Part shown: one piece after another, positions 1 to 5,103 of the stretch
Layout: every line of letters begins with the position of its first letter
How positions within the stretch are numbered: the first letter of the stretch is position 1
DNA from: a bacterium
GTDB taxonomy: Bacteria; Patescibacteriota; Dojkabacteria; JAKAPS01; JAJZLI01
Length of the DNA: 5,103 bases
Assembly (NCBI GenBank): GCA_021803645.1
Contig: JAJZLI010000020.1
Coordinates: forward strand, 1-5,103
Direction: 5' to 3'
Made by a program: the position numbers and the translations under genes
The notes under the pieces: model-generated
The model's database searches: none
What the model was told of the DNA's origin: nothing
Seen by the model: the letters and a program-made list of their open reading frames with translations, nothing else

Positions 1-870
1 ATAATCATCACTCTCTTCTTTTCCTCTTTGAAAAATAGTTTCTCCTTTAATATCATTCCACCCCTTTGTTACTTTATTTCCCTTATTTTTTTCAATTCTA
101 TTCTTTTTAAATTCTTCAAATTGAAAATCCTCTTCAAAATTAATTGCCCTTTCAAGAGATCTAAATGAATTTAAATTCTTAACTTCAACTATAGGAGTAT
201 AAAGAGTACGACCATCATCATCCGTTATTTCTAAATTTATATTAATATCAAATCTCATTTGCCCTTTTTCCATATCACAATCAGAGATATTTGAATATCT
301 CAATAAATTATATAAAGTTTTTGCATATTCCTTAGCCTCAATAGCACTATCAAGATCTGGGGCACTTACAATTTCAAGAAGCGGAACACCAGCCTTGTTC
401 CCATCAATAAGAGTATATCCATCTTCATGTAAAGATTTAGCCGTATCTTCTTCAAGATGAGCTCTATATATATTGATCTTATTAGATACCATATTAGGAA
501 TAGGGGTAGCCTTAAGATGAGAATCAACATTACTTTGAATTCTAATATCCAAATAACCATTGGATAAAATAGGATCCTTATATTGTGTTATTTGAAACCC
601 CTTAAAAAGATCGGGATACATATAATTTTTTCTTTCAAATGAAGAATAACTATTAATATTTTTAAAATTTAAAAGTTTACCAACCCTTATTGCCTGTACT
701 ATGGCTTCCTCGTTTACCTTTGGCAGAGCACCAGGGTATCCAAGGCATACAGGGCAAACATTAACATTGGGTTTGCTTCCAAAATATTCAGCAGAACATG
801 AACAAAACATTTTACTTTTTGTTTTCAGTTGTACATGAGTCTCTATACCCACAATAATTTTTCTATTCAT
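1..870 (-). CDS. gatB: GatB, Asp/Glu-tRNA amidotransferase subunit B (partial, 3' end outside window)
   Basis: The reading frame is open from the ATG at 870 down to base 1, giving the first 290 residues of a protein usually about 475-480 long; the C-terminal helical and YqeY-like tail domains lie beyond the left edge. GatB is the cytoplasmic GatCAB subunit that binds mischarged Glu-tRNA(Gln) or Asp-tRNA(Asn), phosphorylates the misacylated residue with ATP and transfers ammonia to it. Visible family motifs: IVGIETHVQL (6-15), a four-cysteine zinc-type pattern C23-x-C25 and C39-PV-C42, RKNYMYPDLFKGFQITQY (80-97), HLEED (138-142), NKAGVPLLEIVS (158-169), SDCDMEKGQMRFD (196-208) and, near the edge, the KGETIFQRGKEE stretch. 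The start overlaps the end of gatA by 8 nt (ATGAATAG). I see no clear Shine-Dalgarno site, so translational coupling to gatA is likely. No stop, frameshift or missing key residue was found in the visible part. Confidence 0.97.
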   Translation of the reverse strand, partial: MNRKIIVGIETHVQLKTKSKMFCSCSAEYFGSKPNVNVCPVCLGYPGALPKVNEEAIVQAIRVGKLLNFKNINSYSSFERKNYMYPDLFKGFQITQYKDPILSNGYLDIRIQSNVDSHLKATPIPNMVSNKINIYRAHLEEDTAKSLHEDGYTLIDGNKAGVPLLEIVSAPDLDSAIEAKEYAKTLYNLLRYSNISDCDMEKGQMRFDININLEITDDDGRTLYTPIVEVKNLNSFRSLERAINFEEDFQFEEFKKNRIEKNKGNKVTKGWNDIKGETIFQRGKEESDDY

Positions 871-2242
871 ATTTTTTATATAGCTCATTTGCAAGTGATA
901 GTATATTTATCTCGCTAAGCTGCGGTCCCATAATTTGTAATCCTGTATGAAGATTATCATGAGATACTCCATTAGGTATTGAAATTGCAGGAGAACCAAT
1001 TAAATTTGCAGGGATAGTGAAAATATCAGACAAATATAATTCCAAAGGATTATCAAATACCTTATCTTTCCCATATGCTACCGTAGGTGAAGTAGGGGAG
1101 ATGATAACATCTACATCTTTAAAAACACCATCAAATTCTTGCTTAATAAGACGCCTTACTGCATCAGCCTTACTATAGTAAGCATCATAATACCCAGAAG
1201 ATAGTGTATATGTACCAATTAATATTCTTCTTTTTACTTCATCTTCAAATTTACTTCTTGCTTCAAGATAGAATTCTTCAATATCTTTAATACCTTTTGG
1301 GTGATAACCAAACCTGATTCCATCAAACCTTGCCATATTCGCAGAAATCTCTGAAGGCACAAGTATATAATAGGCAGCAATTACATATTTTAAATGATCA
1401 ATTGTAATTTCTTTTACACTACAACCGAACTTCTTTATATCTCTAATACTATTTGAAAACGCATTCATTACATCTTTTTCAACCCCATCATCACTAAATT
1501 TCAATACACCTACCTTAAGTTTTGAGATATCATTAAATTTAGAATAATCAAGTTTTTTCTCAAGACTCAGAGAAGTAGAATCTTTTGGGTCATATTTACA
1601 TGCTTCATTTAAAACTAGAGCAACATCATGGACTGTATTTGCCATAATACCAATAGTATCAAAAGAAGATCCCATGGCTATAAGACCATACCTAGAAATA
1701 AGACCGTAAGTAGGTTTTAAACCAACTATTCCACAAAAGGAAGCTGGTTGTCTCACAGACCCTCCGGTATCAGAACCTATACCAAAAACAGCAGAACCTG
1801 AGGCAACTGCAGATGCAACACCACCAGAAGATCCTCCAGCAACAGTATTGATATTATGAGGATTAAAGCTTGGTCCGAAATATGAATTTTGTGTAGTTGA
1901 ACCAAATGCAAATGAATCCATATTACCCTTGCCTATAAGTGTAAATTTCCCTAGATTTGATACTGCCGTAGCAGTATATGGAGAAATATATTCCTTCAGA
2001 ACTTGTGACCCTGCTGTGGTATTCGTTGATAGTATATTGATATTATCCTTTATACATGCAGGAATCCCATCAAGAATAGACTCAATCTTATAAGGAAGGT
2101 GAGAAAGAGCATATTCTCTAGTAATAGAGATATAACTATTAAGGACTTTATTTTTATCCTCAGCTATTTTTAAATACTCCTCAGCCAATTCTTTTGCGGA
2201 AATACTACCAGCCTTTAATTTATTATGTAATTCTAAAATCAT
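863..2242 (-). CDS. gatA: GatA, glutamine amidase subunit of Asp/Glu-tRNA amidotransferase
   Basis: This 459-residue amidase-signature protein hydrolyses glutamine and passes ammonia to GatB. The Ser-cisSer-Lys catalytic set is complete: Lys65 in CIKDN, Ser138 in AGGSSGG (136-141 core), and nucleophile Ser162 in GSDTGGSVRQP (156-166). The Arg-Gln after the nucleophile is the GatA form rather than that of generic amidases. Other GatA blocks are NMDSFAFGSTTQNS (107-120), SRYGLIAMGSSFDTIG (183-198), YYILVPSEISANMARFDG (291-308), EVKRRILIGTY (335-345), GYYDAYY (350-356) and SDIFTIPANL (from 405); Asp406 probably corresponds to the glutamine-binding Asp. Length is slightly under the common 480-490. 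The ATG overlaps the gatC stop as ATGA, and AAGG lies 4 nt upstream. The N-terminus (LHNKLKAGSISAKEL) aligns with the family, supporting this start. The TAG stop lies within the start of gatB. Confidence 0.98.
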   Translation of the reverse strand: MILELHNKLKAGSISAKELAEEYLKIAEDKNKVLNSYISITREYALSHLPYKIESILDGIPACIKDNINILSTNTTAGSQVLKEYISPYTATAVSNLGKFTLIGKGNMDSFAFGSTTQNSYFGPSFNPHNINTVAGGSSGGVASAVASGSAVFGIGSDTGGSVRQPASFCGIVGLKPTYGLISRYGLIAMGSSFDTIGIMANTVHDVALVLNEACKYDPKDSTSLSLEKKLDYSKFNDISKLKVGVLKFSDDGVEKDVMNAFSNSIRDIKKFGCSVKEITIDHLKYVIAAYYILVPSEISANMARFDGIRFGYHPKGIKDIEEFYLEARSKFEDEVKRRILIGTYTLSSGYYDAYYSKADAVRRLIKQEFDGVFKDVDVIISPTSPTVAYGKDKVFDNPLELYLSDIFTIPANLIGSPAISIPNGVSHDNLHTGLQIMGPQLSEINILSLANELYKKYE

Positions 2243-2526
2243 AAAACCTTACTATCCAACTTGAAATAATCATCCTCTACATCTAAAGCATTGGCATATA
2301 CTATAGATTTATCTAAAGGATAATGATTTGGGTCATCTTTTCTTAATACAGTAGATAATCCATTAATAGATAAATCTTCTCTTACAGAAGTTGTATCTAT
2401 ATCTTTAAGAAGTGTAAAGTATTCCAAAATTTCAGATAACTGTATCTGAAATTTATTTATTTCATCTTGAGAAAGTTTTATATGTGCTAGTTTTGCAATT
2501 TTTACAACTTCATCTTGAGTGATCAC
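2239..2526 (-). CDS. gatC: GatC, small structural subunit of Asp/Glu-tRNA amidotransferase (GTG start preferred)
   Basis: With the GTG at 2526 as start this is a 95-residue protein beginning MITQDEVVKIAKLAHIKLSQ, the usual GatC N-terminus and length. GatC wraps GatA and GatB together and stabilises the complex; it has no catalytic residues. Family features are the N-terminal helices, the D-T-T-S-V segment (44-48), LRKDDP (61-66) and a C-terminal YFKLDSKVL that fits the usual ending. A longer frame opens at a TTG at 2553, but its nine extra codons lie over a consensus promoter (TTGATC, 17 bp, TATAAT), so I prefer the GTG. The -10 box ends 7 nt before the G of GTG, which predicts a leaderless mRNA. 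The TGA stop overlaps the gatA ATG by 4 nt, so gatC is first in the gatCAB operon. Confidence 0.94.
   Translation of the reverse strand: MITQDEVVKIAKLAHIKLSQDEINKFQIQLSEILEYFTLLKDIDTTSVREDLSINGLSTVLRKDDPNHYPLDKSIVYANALDVEDDYFKLDSKVL
2247..2250 (-). promoter_or_regulatory. Possible Shine-Dalgarno site for gatA
   Basis: AAGG lies inside the last codons of gatC, 4 nt before the gatA ATG. It is the only Shine-Dalgarno-like match I found directly before a start in this window. The spacing is short, and translation may equally depend on the ATGA overlap. Confidence 0.4.
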
Positions 2527-2532
2527 AATGGC

Positions 2533-2561
2533 ATTATACAAATAATTCAACAATTGATCAA
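2533..2561 (-). promoter_or_regulatory. Sigma70-type promoter for gatCAB
   Basis: On the minus strand TTGATC (2561-2556) and a perfect TATAAT (2538-2533) are separated by exactly 17 bp. The expected transcription start is about 7 nt after the -10 box, at 2526, which is the G of the gatC GTG codon. The match is strong for its position directly before an operon; the start site itself is an inference. Confidence 0.75.
2554..2561. repeat. TTGATCAA palindrome in the divergent promoter region
   Basis: This 8-bp perfect palindrome supplies the minus-strand -35 hexamer of the gatC promoter. It is also TTGATC on the plus strand, 17 bp upstream of a TTTAAT that could be an alternative -10 for the membrane-protein gene. 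It could be an operator or simply the result of the -35 sequence; chance cannot be excluded for so short a site. Confidence 0.4.
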
Positions 2562-2568
2562 ATAGATA

Positions 2569-2577
2569 TGATAAAAT
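2569..2577 (+). promoter_or_regulatory. Extended -10 promoter for the seven-segment membrane protein gene
   Basis: TGATAAAAT is an extended -10 element (TGn followed by TAAAAT, one mismatch to TATAAT). I see no -35 at normal spacing. The predicted start is about 2584, only 3 nt before the ATG at 2587, so the transcript would be almost leaderless. It resembles the TGATATAAT before the dsbA-like gene. Confidence 0.55.
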
Positions 2578-2586
2578 TTAATAGAA

Positions 2587-3279
2587 ATGATTACAGTAAT
2601 TATAGAATTTATATCTGGGATATTAATACTTTCTCTTGGGGTTATTATTAGGATAAGAAACAAAGAGGGTACCATTATCCCAAAGCTTTTCTCCAATAGT
2701 TTATTCATGTTTTCTGCAGATGTCATTACTGTAGGGATAGGTCTTTTATCAGTAACTAGCTATGATCTTCTACTTGCTATCAGTAAGGTATTTCTGGGTT
2801 TGGCAATCTATTATCTTTATAGAATTACACTAGAAATAAACCCCCAGAGGAGTTTAGGGGTATCACTTTTGTTATATTCTGGGCCAGTACTTTATATAAT
2901 TGACGGAATATCAACCCTAATTTTTCCTGTATATTTAAAATCAATACATTCTTTACACATACTAACTATATCCCATTCCAGTCTTGCAGTTTATATAAAT
3001 GATGCAGTATCTCTTTTGTTATTCTTGATGGTAATGGTATCTTTTCTTGTACTATCATTTAAATTTAGAAGTGAAAATACTATCAGAGAAAAAACCTTAT
3101 TCATTGCCCTAGGACTATTTGTATCAGTATTACTAGAATTACTTCCTAGTTTTGTACACAACAATGTATTTATAGATATTATAGGAAGCCTTGGGAATTT
3201 TTTGGGACTACTGATAGTTTCAATAAAATTAATTCCACAAAAAAACGATATGTCCCAACCAGGACAAAATATGTTATAA
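2587..3279 (+). CDS. Uncharacterised integral membrane protein with about seven transmembrane segments
   Basis: I do not recognise this 230-residue protein. Hydrophobic stretches lie near residues 3-22, 36-55, 58-80, 90-113, 134-158, 169-188 and 195-215. The loops rich in Arg and Lys (IRIRNK at 21-26, the segment before 90, KFRSENTIREK at 159-169, KLIPQK at 214-219) all fall on the same side by this count, predicting N-terminus out and C-terminus in. That topology resembles the sensor part of seven-membrane-segment signalling proteins, but there is no kinase, cyclase or other output domain, only a short polar tail (about 217-230). It contains no cysteine, so it is not a DsbB or VKOR partner for the downstream dsbA-like gene. 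It has its own predicted extended -10 promoter, diverges from gatC, and its stop is 34 bp before the next start. No Shine-Dalgarno site is evident. The ATG is chosen because hydrophobic sequence begins at once and there is no room for a longer leader. Confidence 0.75.
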   Translation: MITVIIEFISGILILSLGVIIRIRNKEGTIIPKLFSNSLFMFSADVITVGIGLLSVTSYDLLLAISKVFLGLAIYYLYRITLEINPQRSLGVSLLLYSGPVLYIIDGISTLIFPVYLKSIHSLHILTISHSSLAVYINDAVSLLLFLMVMVSFLVLSFKFRSENTIREKTLFIALGLFVSVLLELLPSFVHNNVFIDIIGSLGNFLGLLIVSIKLIPQKNDMSQPGQNML

Positions 3280-3287
3280 CTCTTTTA

Positions 3288-3296
3288 TGATATAAT
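3288..3296 (+). promoter_or_regulatory. Extended -10 promoter for the dsbA-like gene
   Basis: TGATATAAT is a perfect extended -10 (TG, one base, TATAAT) in the 34-bp gap after the membrane-protein gene. No -35 is visible at 16-18 bp, which is common for extended -10 promoters. The predicted start is near 3303, giving a leader of about 11 nt without a Shine-Dalgarno site. The gene may also be read through from upstream, as no terminator separates them. Confidence 0.6.
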
Positions 3297-3313
3297 ATTG
3301 GGTTAACAAAATA

Positions 3314-4057
3314 ATGCAAAATAATCAAAAAGAAACAAATAAAAACAGCTATATGCTCCCAGTTTCTATTATACTAGCGGGTATAATTATTTCTGTTGCG
3401 CTTATTTTATCATCACATAATAAAAACTCCACTACAAAGGATACTAATAGTACAAATGCATATAGCTCACAAAGTTCATCTTCATCCACAAACCAGGGGA
3501 GTAAGACAGTTACAGTATCCCTCGGTACAAATCCTATAGAAGGAAATATTAATAAAGCAAAAGTAGGAATTATTGAATTTGGAGATTTTCAATGCCCATT
3601 TTGTAAAGAGTTTTATAACAGTACACAAGCTGAAATAATATCTACATATGTCAATACTGGGAAGGCAGTATTTGCATTCAGAGACTACCCATTAGAATCA
3701 GTTCATCCTTTAGCAATGAACATGGCGATTGAAGGAAGGTGTTTTGGAGAACAAGGTAAATTTTGGCAGTTTGATAATATCATGTATACAACAAACCAAG
3801 ATACAAACACACCATCAGTAGTACTGGGATATGCAAAAGAGTTAGGATTAAACATAAATAAATATCAGTCTTGTGTAGCATCAGACCAATACCAGACACA
3901 AATACAAAATGATATTAATGCAGGCAATGCAATAGGTATACAAGGTACACCTACAATTGTGATAGGCAAGTTAGTTAATGGTAAAGTAGAAGGAAGGGTA
4001 ATATTAGGTGCATATTCATTCAGTTACTTTGAACCAATCATAAATTCATATCTATAA
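3314..4057 (+). CDS. Membrane-anchored DsbA-like thiol-disulfide oxidoreductase
   Basis: This 247-residue protein has a short polar N-terminus, one hydrophobic anchor (about 14-33), a Ser/Thr/Asn-rich linker (about 34-64) and a DsbA-type thioredoxin domain (about 65-247) expected outside the membrane. The active site is C94-P-F-C97 within FGDFQCPFC, and the cis-proline loop is G211-T212-P213. FRDYPLESVHPLA (122-134) is typical of the DsbA/BdbD-like thioredoxin family. Two further cysteines, C143 and C187, are placed as in relatives that carry a second structural disulfide. The likely role is oxidation or isomerisation of disulfides in exported proteins. No DsbB or VKOR reoxidation partner is in the window. 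The anchor could instead be a cleaved signal peptide, but no lipobox cysteine or clear cleavage motif is seen. The gene's TAA end overlaps the opposing Fic-like gene by 6 nt. The enzyme family is clear; the specific substrate is unknown. Confidence 0.93.
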   Translation: MQNNQKETNKNSYMLPVSIILAGIIISVALILSSHNKNSTTKDTNSTNAYSSQSSSSSTNQGSKTVTVSLGTNPIEGNINKAKVGIIEFGDFQCPFCKEFYNSTQAEIISTYVNTGKAVFAFRDYPLESVHPLAMNMAIEGRCFGEQGKFWQFDNIMYTTNQDTNTPSVVLGYAKELGLNINKYQSCVASDQYQTQIQNDINAGNAIGIQGTPTIVIGKLVNGKVEGRVILGAYSFSYFEPIINSYL

Positions 4058-5050
4058 AGTATATTTTTCATATATTGTATACTTCAATCCTTTTCCTCTA
4101 CCAAATGGAGTTATAATGCCAGCTTCTTTCATACTTCTTAAATCTCTAAATGCAGTCATAGGGGAGACATGAAATAGTTTTGTATAACCTTCCCTGGATA
4201 TAACTTTGTGTTCAAGAAGATATAAGAAAGCCTCCTTCTGACGTGGAGTTAAGGTAGCTAAAGTTGAATCAGTGTTAATTTTCCTATTTGCACTAATTTT
4301 CCCCTGGGATATTGTATTGCATATATCATCTAAAACCTTATCTAGATTATCAAGGAAAATTTCTATCCATTCATTAAGATTTGAATTATTAAAATTTTCA
4401 AAATTGTCATAAAAAATTTCAAATATTGGAATATCTTTAAATATTCCTGCATCCATTAATAATGATTTCAATATTACTATAGTTGTAAAATCATTAAATA
4501 CAGAAAAAGGCTTTAAATATAAAAGATTAAAAGCTATTACAATTGAGCTTATAAGTTTTGGAATATCTCTATTTTCTGCAAAATCAGATATTTTATTTAA
4601 AGAATCTAACACCATATTGGAAGGAATTTCGTCTTTTACTTCAAAGAAATCGTAATCTGATTTTACAGGGAAACTATCATTTCTAATTTTACCACTTTCC
4701 CAAACTTCAAAAATTTTTTCAGAGAGTACTGCATTAATTTTTAGTATAAGAGAGATAGAAAAAGATTTATCAAACACAGAAGAATTCAAGATTTCCCAAA
4801 CACTTCTGTATGAAGATAGTGCATTACATTCAAAAGTATTCTCTATTTTATTAATACCAAGGGCATAATTTTTGACTTCACTTCTAGGAATCTCTATTCC
4901 AAGAGATCTAGAAAATGAAAAAAAATCATCTGTTGATATTTCTTGTAAAATTTTCTTTGAAATGGGATAGGAAGAAATTAATTGGCTATTTTTAATGATA
5001 TTACAAGAATATTTTAAAATTTTTAGATTAACATCAAATTGAAAGTTCAT
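4052..5050 (-). CDS. Fic-like protein with degenerate active site and C-terminal winged helix
   Basis: This 332-residue protein reads as a Fic-family fold followed by a DNA-binding-type domain. Fic hallmarks are W117-ESGKIRND (the G-x-x-R strand region), IPKLISSIVIAFNLLYLKPF (163-182, the helix leading into the active-site loop) and the helix after it. The loop itself is K180-PFSVFNDF, where active Fic proteins have HPFxxGNGR: the catalytic His is Lys, and the second Gly and the Arg are gone, so AMP transfer is unlikely. GINKIEN (65-71) resembles the inhibitory (S/T)xxxE(G/N) motif but lacks its Ser/Thr. Residues 266-332 form a winged helix (TLTPRQKEAFLYLLEHKV, then SREGYTKLFHVSPMTAFRDL, then a GRGKG wing), as in many Fic proteins. 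The ATG lies 4 nt after the ftsZ stop with no clear Shine-Dalgarno, suggesting coupled translation. The role is unknown; a regulatory or binding role connected with cell division is inferred from position only. Confidence 0.85.
   Translation of the reverse strand: MNFQFDVNLKILKYSCNIIKNSQLISSYPISKKILQEISTDDFFSFSRSLGIEIPRSEVKNYALGINKIENTFECNALSSYRSVWEILNSSVFDKSFSISLILKINAVLSEKIFEVWESGKIRNDSFPVKSDYDFFEVKDEIPSNMVLDSLNKISDFAENRDIPKLISSIVIAFNLLYLKPFSVFNDFTTIVILKSLLMDAGIFKDIPIFEIFYDNFENFNNSNLNEWIEIFLDNLDKVLDDICNTISQGKISANRKINTDSTLATLTPRQKEAFLYLLEHKVISREGYTKLFHVSPMTAFRDLRSMKEAGIITPFGRGKGLKYTIYEKYTL
4057..4084. repeat. Inverted repeat at the convergent gene ends
   Basis: AAGTATA (4057-4063) and TATACTT (4078-4084) form a perfect 7-bp stem around a 14-nt loop. 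It starts on the last base of the dsbA-like stop codon and lies inside the final codons of the Fic-like gene. The stem is AT-rich and neither side is followed by a run of T, so it is at best a weak terminator or an RNA 3'-end hairpin. Confidence 0.35.
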
Positions 5051-5054
5051 TAGT

Positions 5055-5103
5055 TTACGATCTTTTTACTCTGCGGAGAAAGGCAGGTGTATCGTATTCA
5101 TCA
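5055..5103 (-). CDS. ftsZ: FtsZ, tubulin-like cell division protein (last 15 residues only)
   Basis: Only the 3' end is present: DEYDTPAFLRRVKRS followed by TAA at 5057-5055. D-T-P-A-F-L-R-R matches the conserved C-terminal peptide of FtsZ (consensus near D-I-P-x-F-L-R-R), which binds membrane tethers and regulators such as FtsA, SepF and ZipA. The basic residues after it match the short variable tail of many FtsZ proteins. The GTPase domain lies beyond the right edge, so the identification rests on this peptide and its position at the extreme C-terminus. The Fic-like gene starts 4 nt downstream on the same strand. Confidence 0.83.
   Translation of the reverse strand, partial: DEYDTPAFLRRVKRS

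Noticed and set aside
366..560. A 64-codon minus-strand open frame, rich in Leu, Ile and Met
   Set aside because: It lies inside gatB in another frame; the gatB frame is open throughout and carries the conserved family motifs here.
2239..2241. Possible recoding of TGA as glycine, as in some candidate-phylum bacteria
   Set aside because: No gene in the window has an internal TGA, and gatC ends with TGA exactly where the GatC family ends, overlapping the gatA start in ATGA. A TAG follows two codons later, so this single site alone is not decisive.
2527..2553. N-terminal extension of gatC from a TTG codon
   Set aside because: The nine extra codons overlap the TATAAT box, are not typical of GatC, and the GTG at 2526 yields the standard N-terminus.
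2587..3279. DsbB or VKOR partner for the dsbA-like protein
   Set aside because: The protein contains no cysteine, which these redox enzymes require.
3280..3313. Terminator between the membrane-protein and dsbA-like genes
   Set aside because: No stem-loop is apparent in the 34-bp gap; it is occupied by the extended -10 promoter.
4057..4084. Bidirectional intrinsic terminator
   Set aside because: The stem is short and made mostly of A-T pairs, the loop is long, and there is no T-run on either side; it is listed only as an inverted repeat.
4052..5050. Fic toxin of a toxin-antitoxin pair
   Set aside because: The catalytic His and the GNGR part of the motif are missing, and there is no small antitoxin gene next to it; the neighbours are ftsZ and the dsbA-like gene.

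Overview
The window is AT-rich, densely packed bacterial DNA with seven protein genes and almost no spare sequence. Ordinary stop codons are used and no in-frame TGA interrupts any gene, so the standard bacterial code fits. The combination of a gatC-gatA-gatB operon, overlapping genes, an anchored DsbA-like thioredoxin, very short or absent 5' leaders and few Shine-Dalgarno sites suggests a small-genome bacterium. Candidate Phyla Radiation (Patescibacteria) is my best guess. It is an inference from style, not from a marker gene, and I cannot name a lineage.

Left block (1-2526, minus strand): gatC, gatA and gatB, read right to left with 4-nt and 8-nt overlaps. Together they encode the GatCAB tRNA-dependent amidotransferase. 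gatB runs off the left edge; its first 290 codons are open here. A sigma70-like promoter just upstream of gatC predicts transcription starting on the gatC start codon, provided the start is the GTG at 2526, which also gives the usual GatC N-terminus.

Middle block (2527-4057, plus strand): a 60-bp divergent promoter region, then a cysteine-free protein with about seven membrane segments and no recognised function, then a membrane-anchored DsbA-like thiol-disulfide protein. Each has an extended -10 promoter just upstream (TGATAAAAT and TGATATAAT), so each may be transcribed separately.

Right block (4052-5103, minus strand): the last 15 codons of ftsZ, recognisable by the conserved C-terminal peptide (DTPAFLRR), followed after 4 nt by a Fic-like protein with a C-terminal winged helix. 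Its Fic active-site motif is degraded (no catalytic His, no GNGR), so it is probably a pseudo-enzyme or a regulator co-expressed with ftsZ. Its 3' end overlaps the dsbA-like gene tail to tail by 6 nt.

The most unusual points are the degenerate Fic/winged-helix protein coupled to ftsZ, the predicted leaderless gatCAB transcript, and the orphan seven-segment membrane protein. No mobile element, CRISPR array, RNA gene or convincing terminator was seen.
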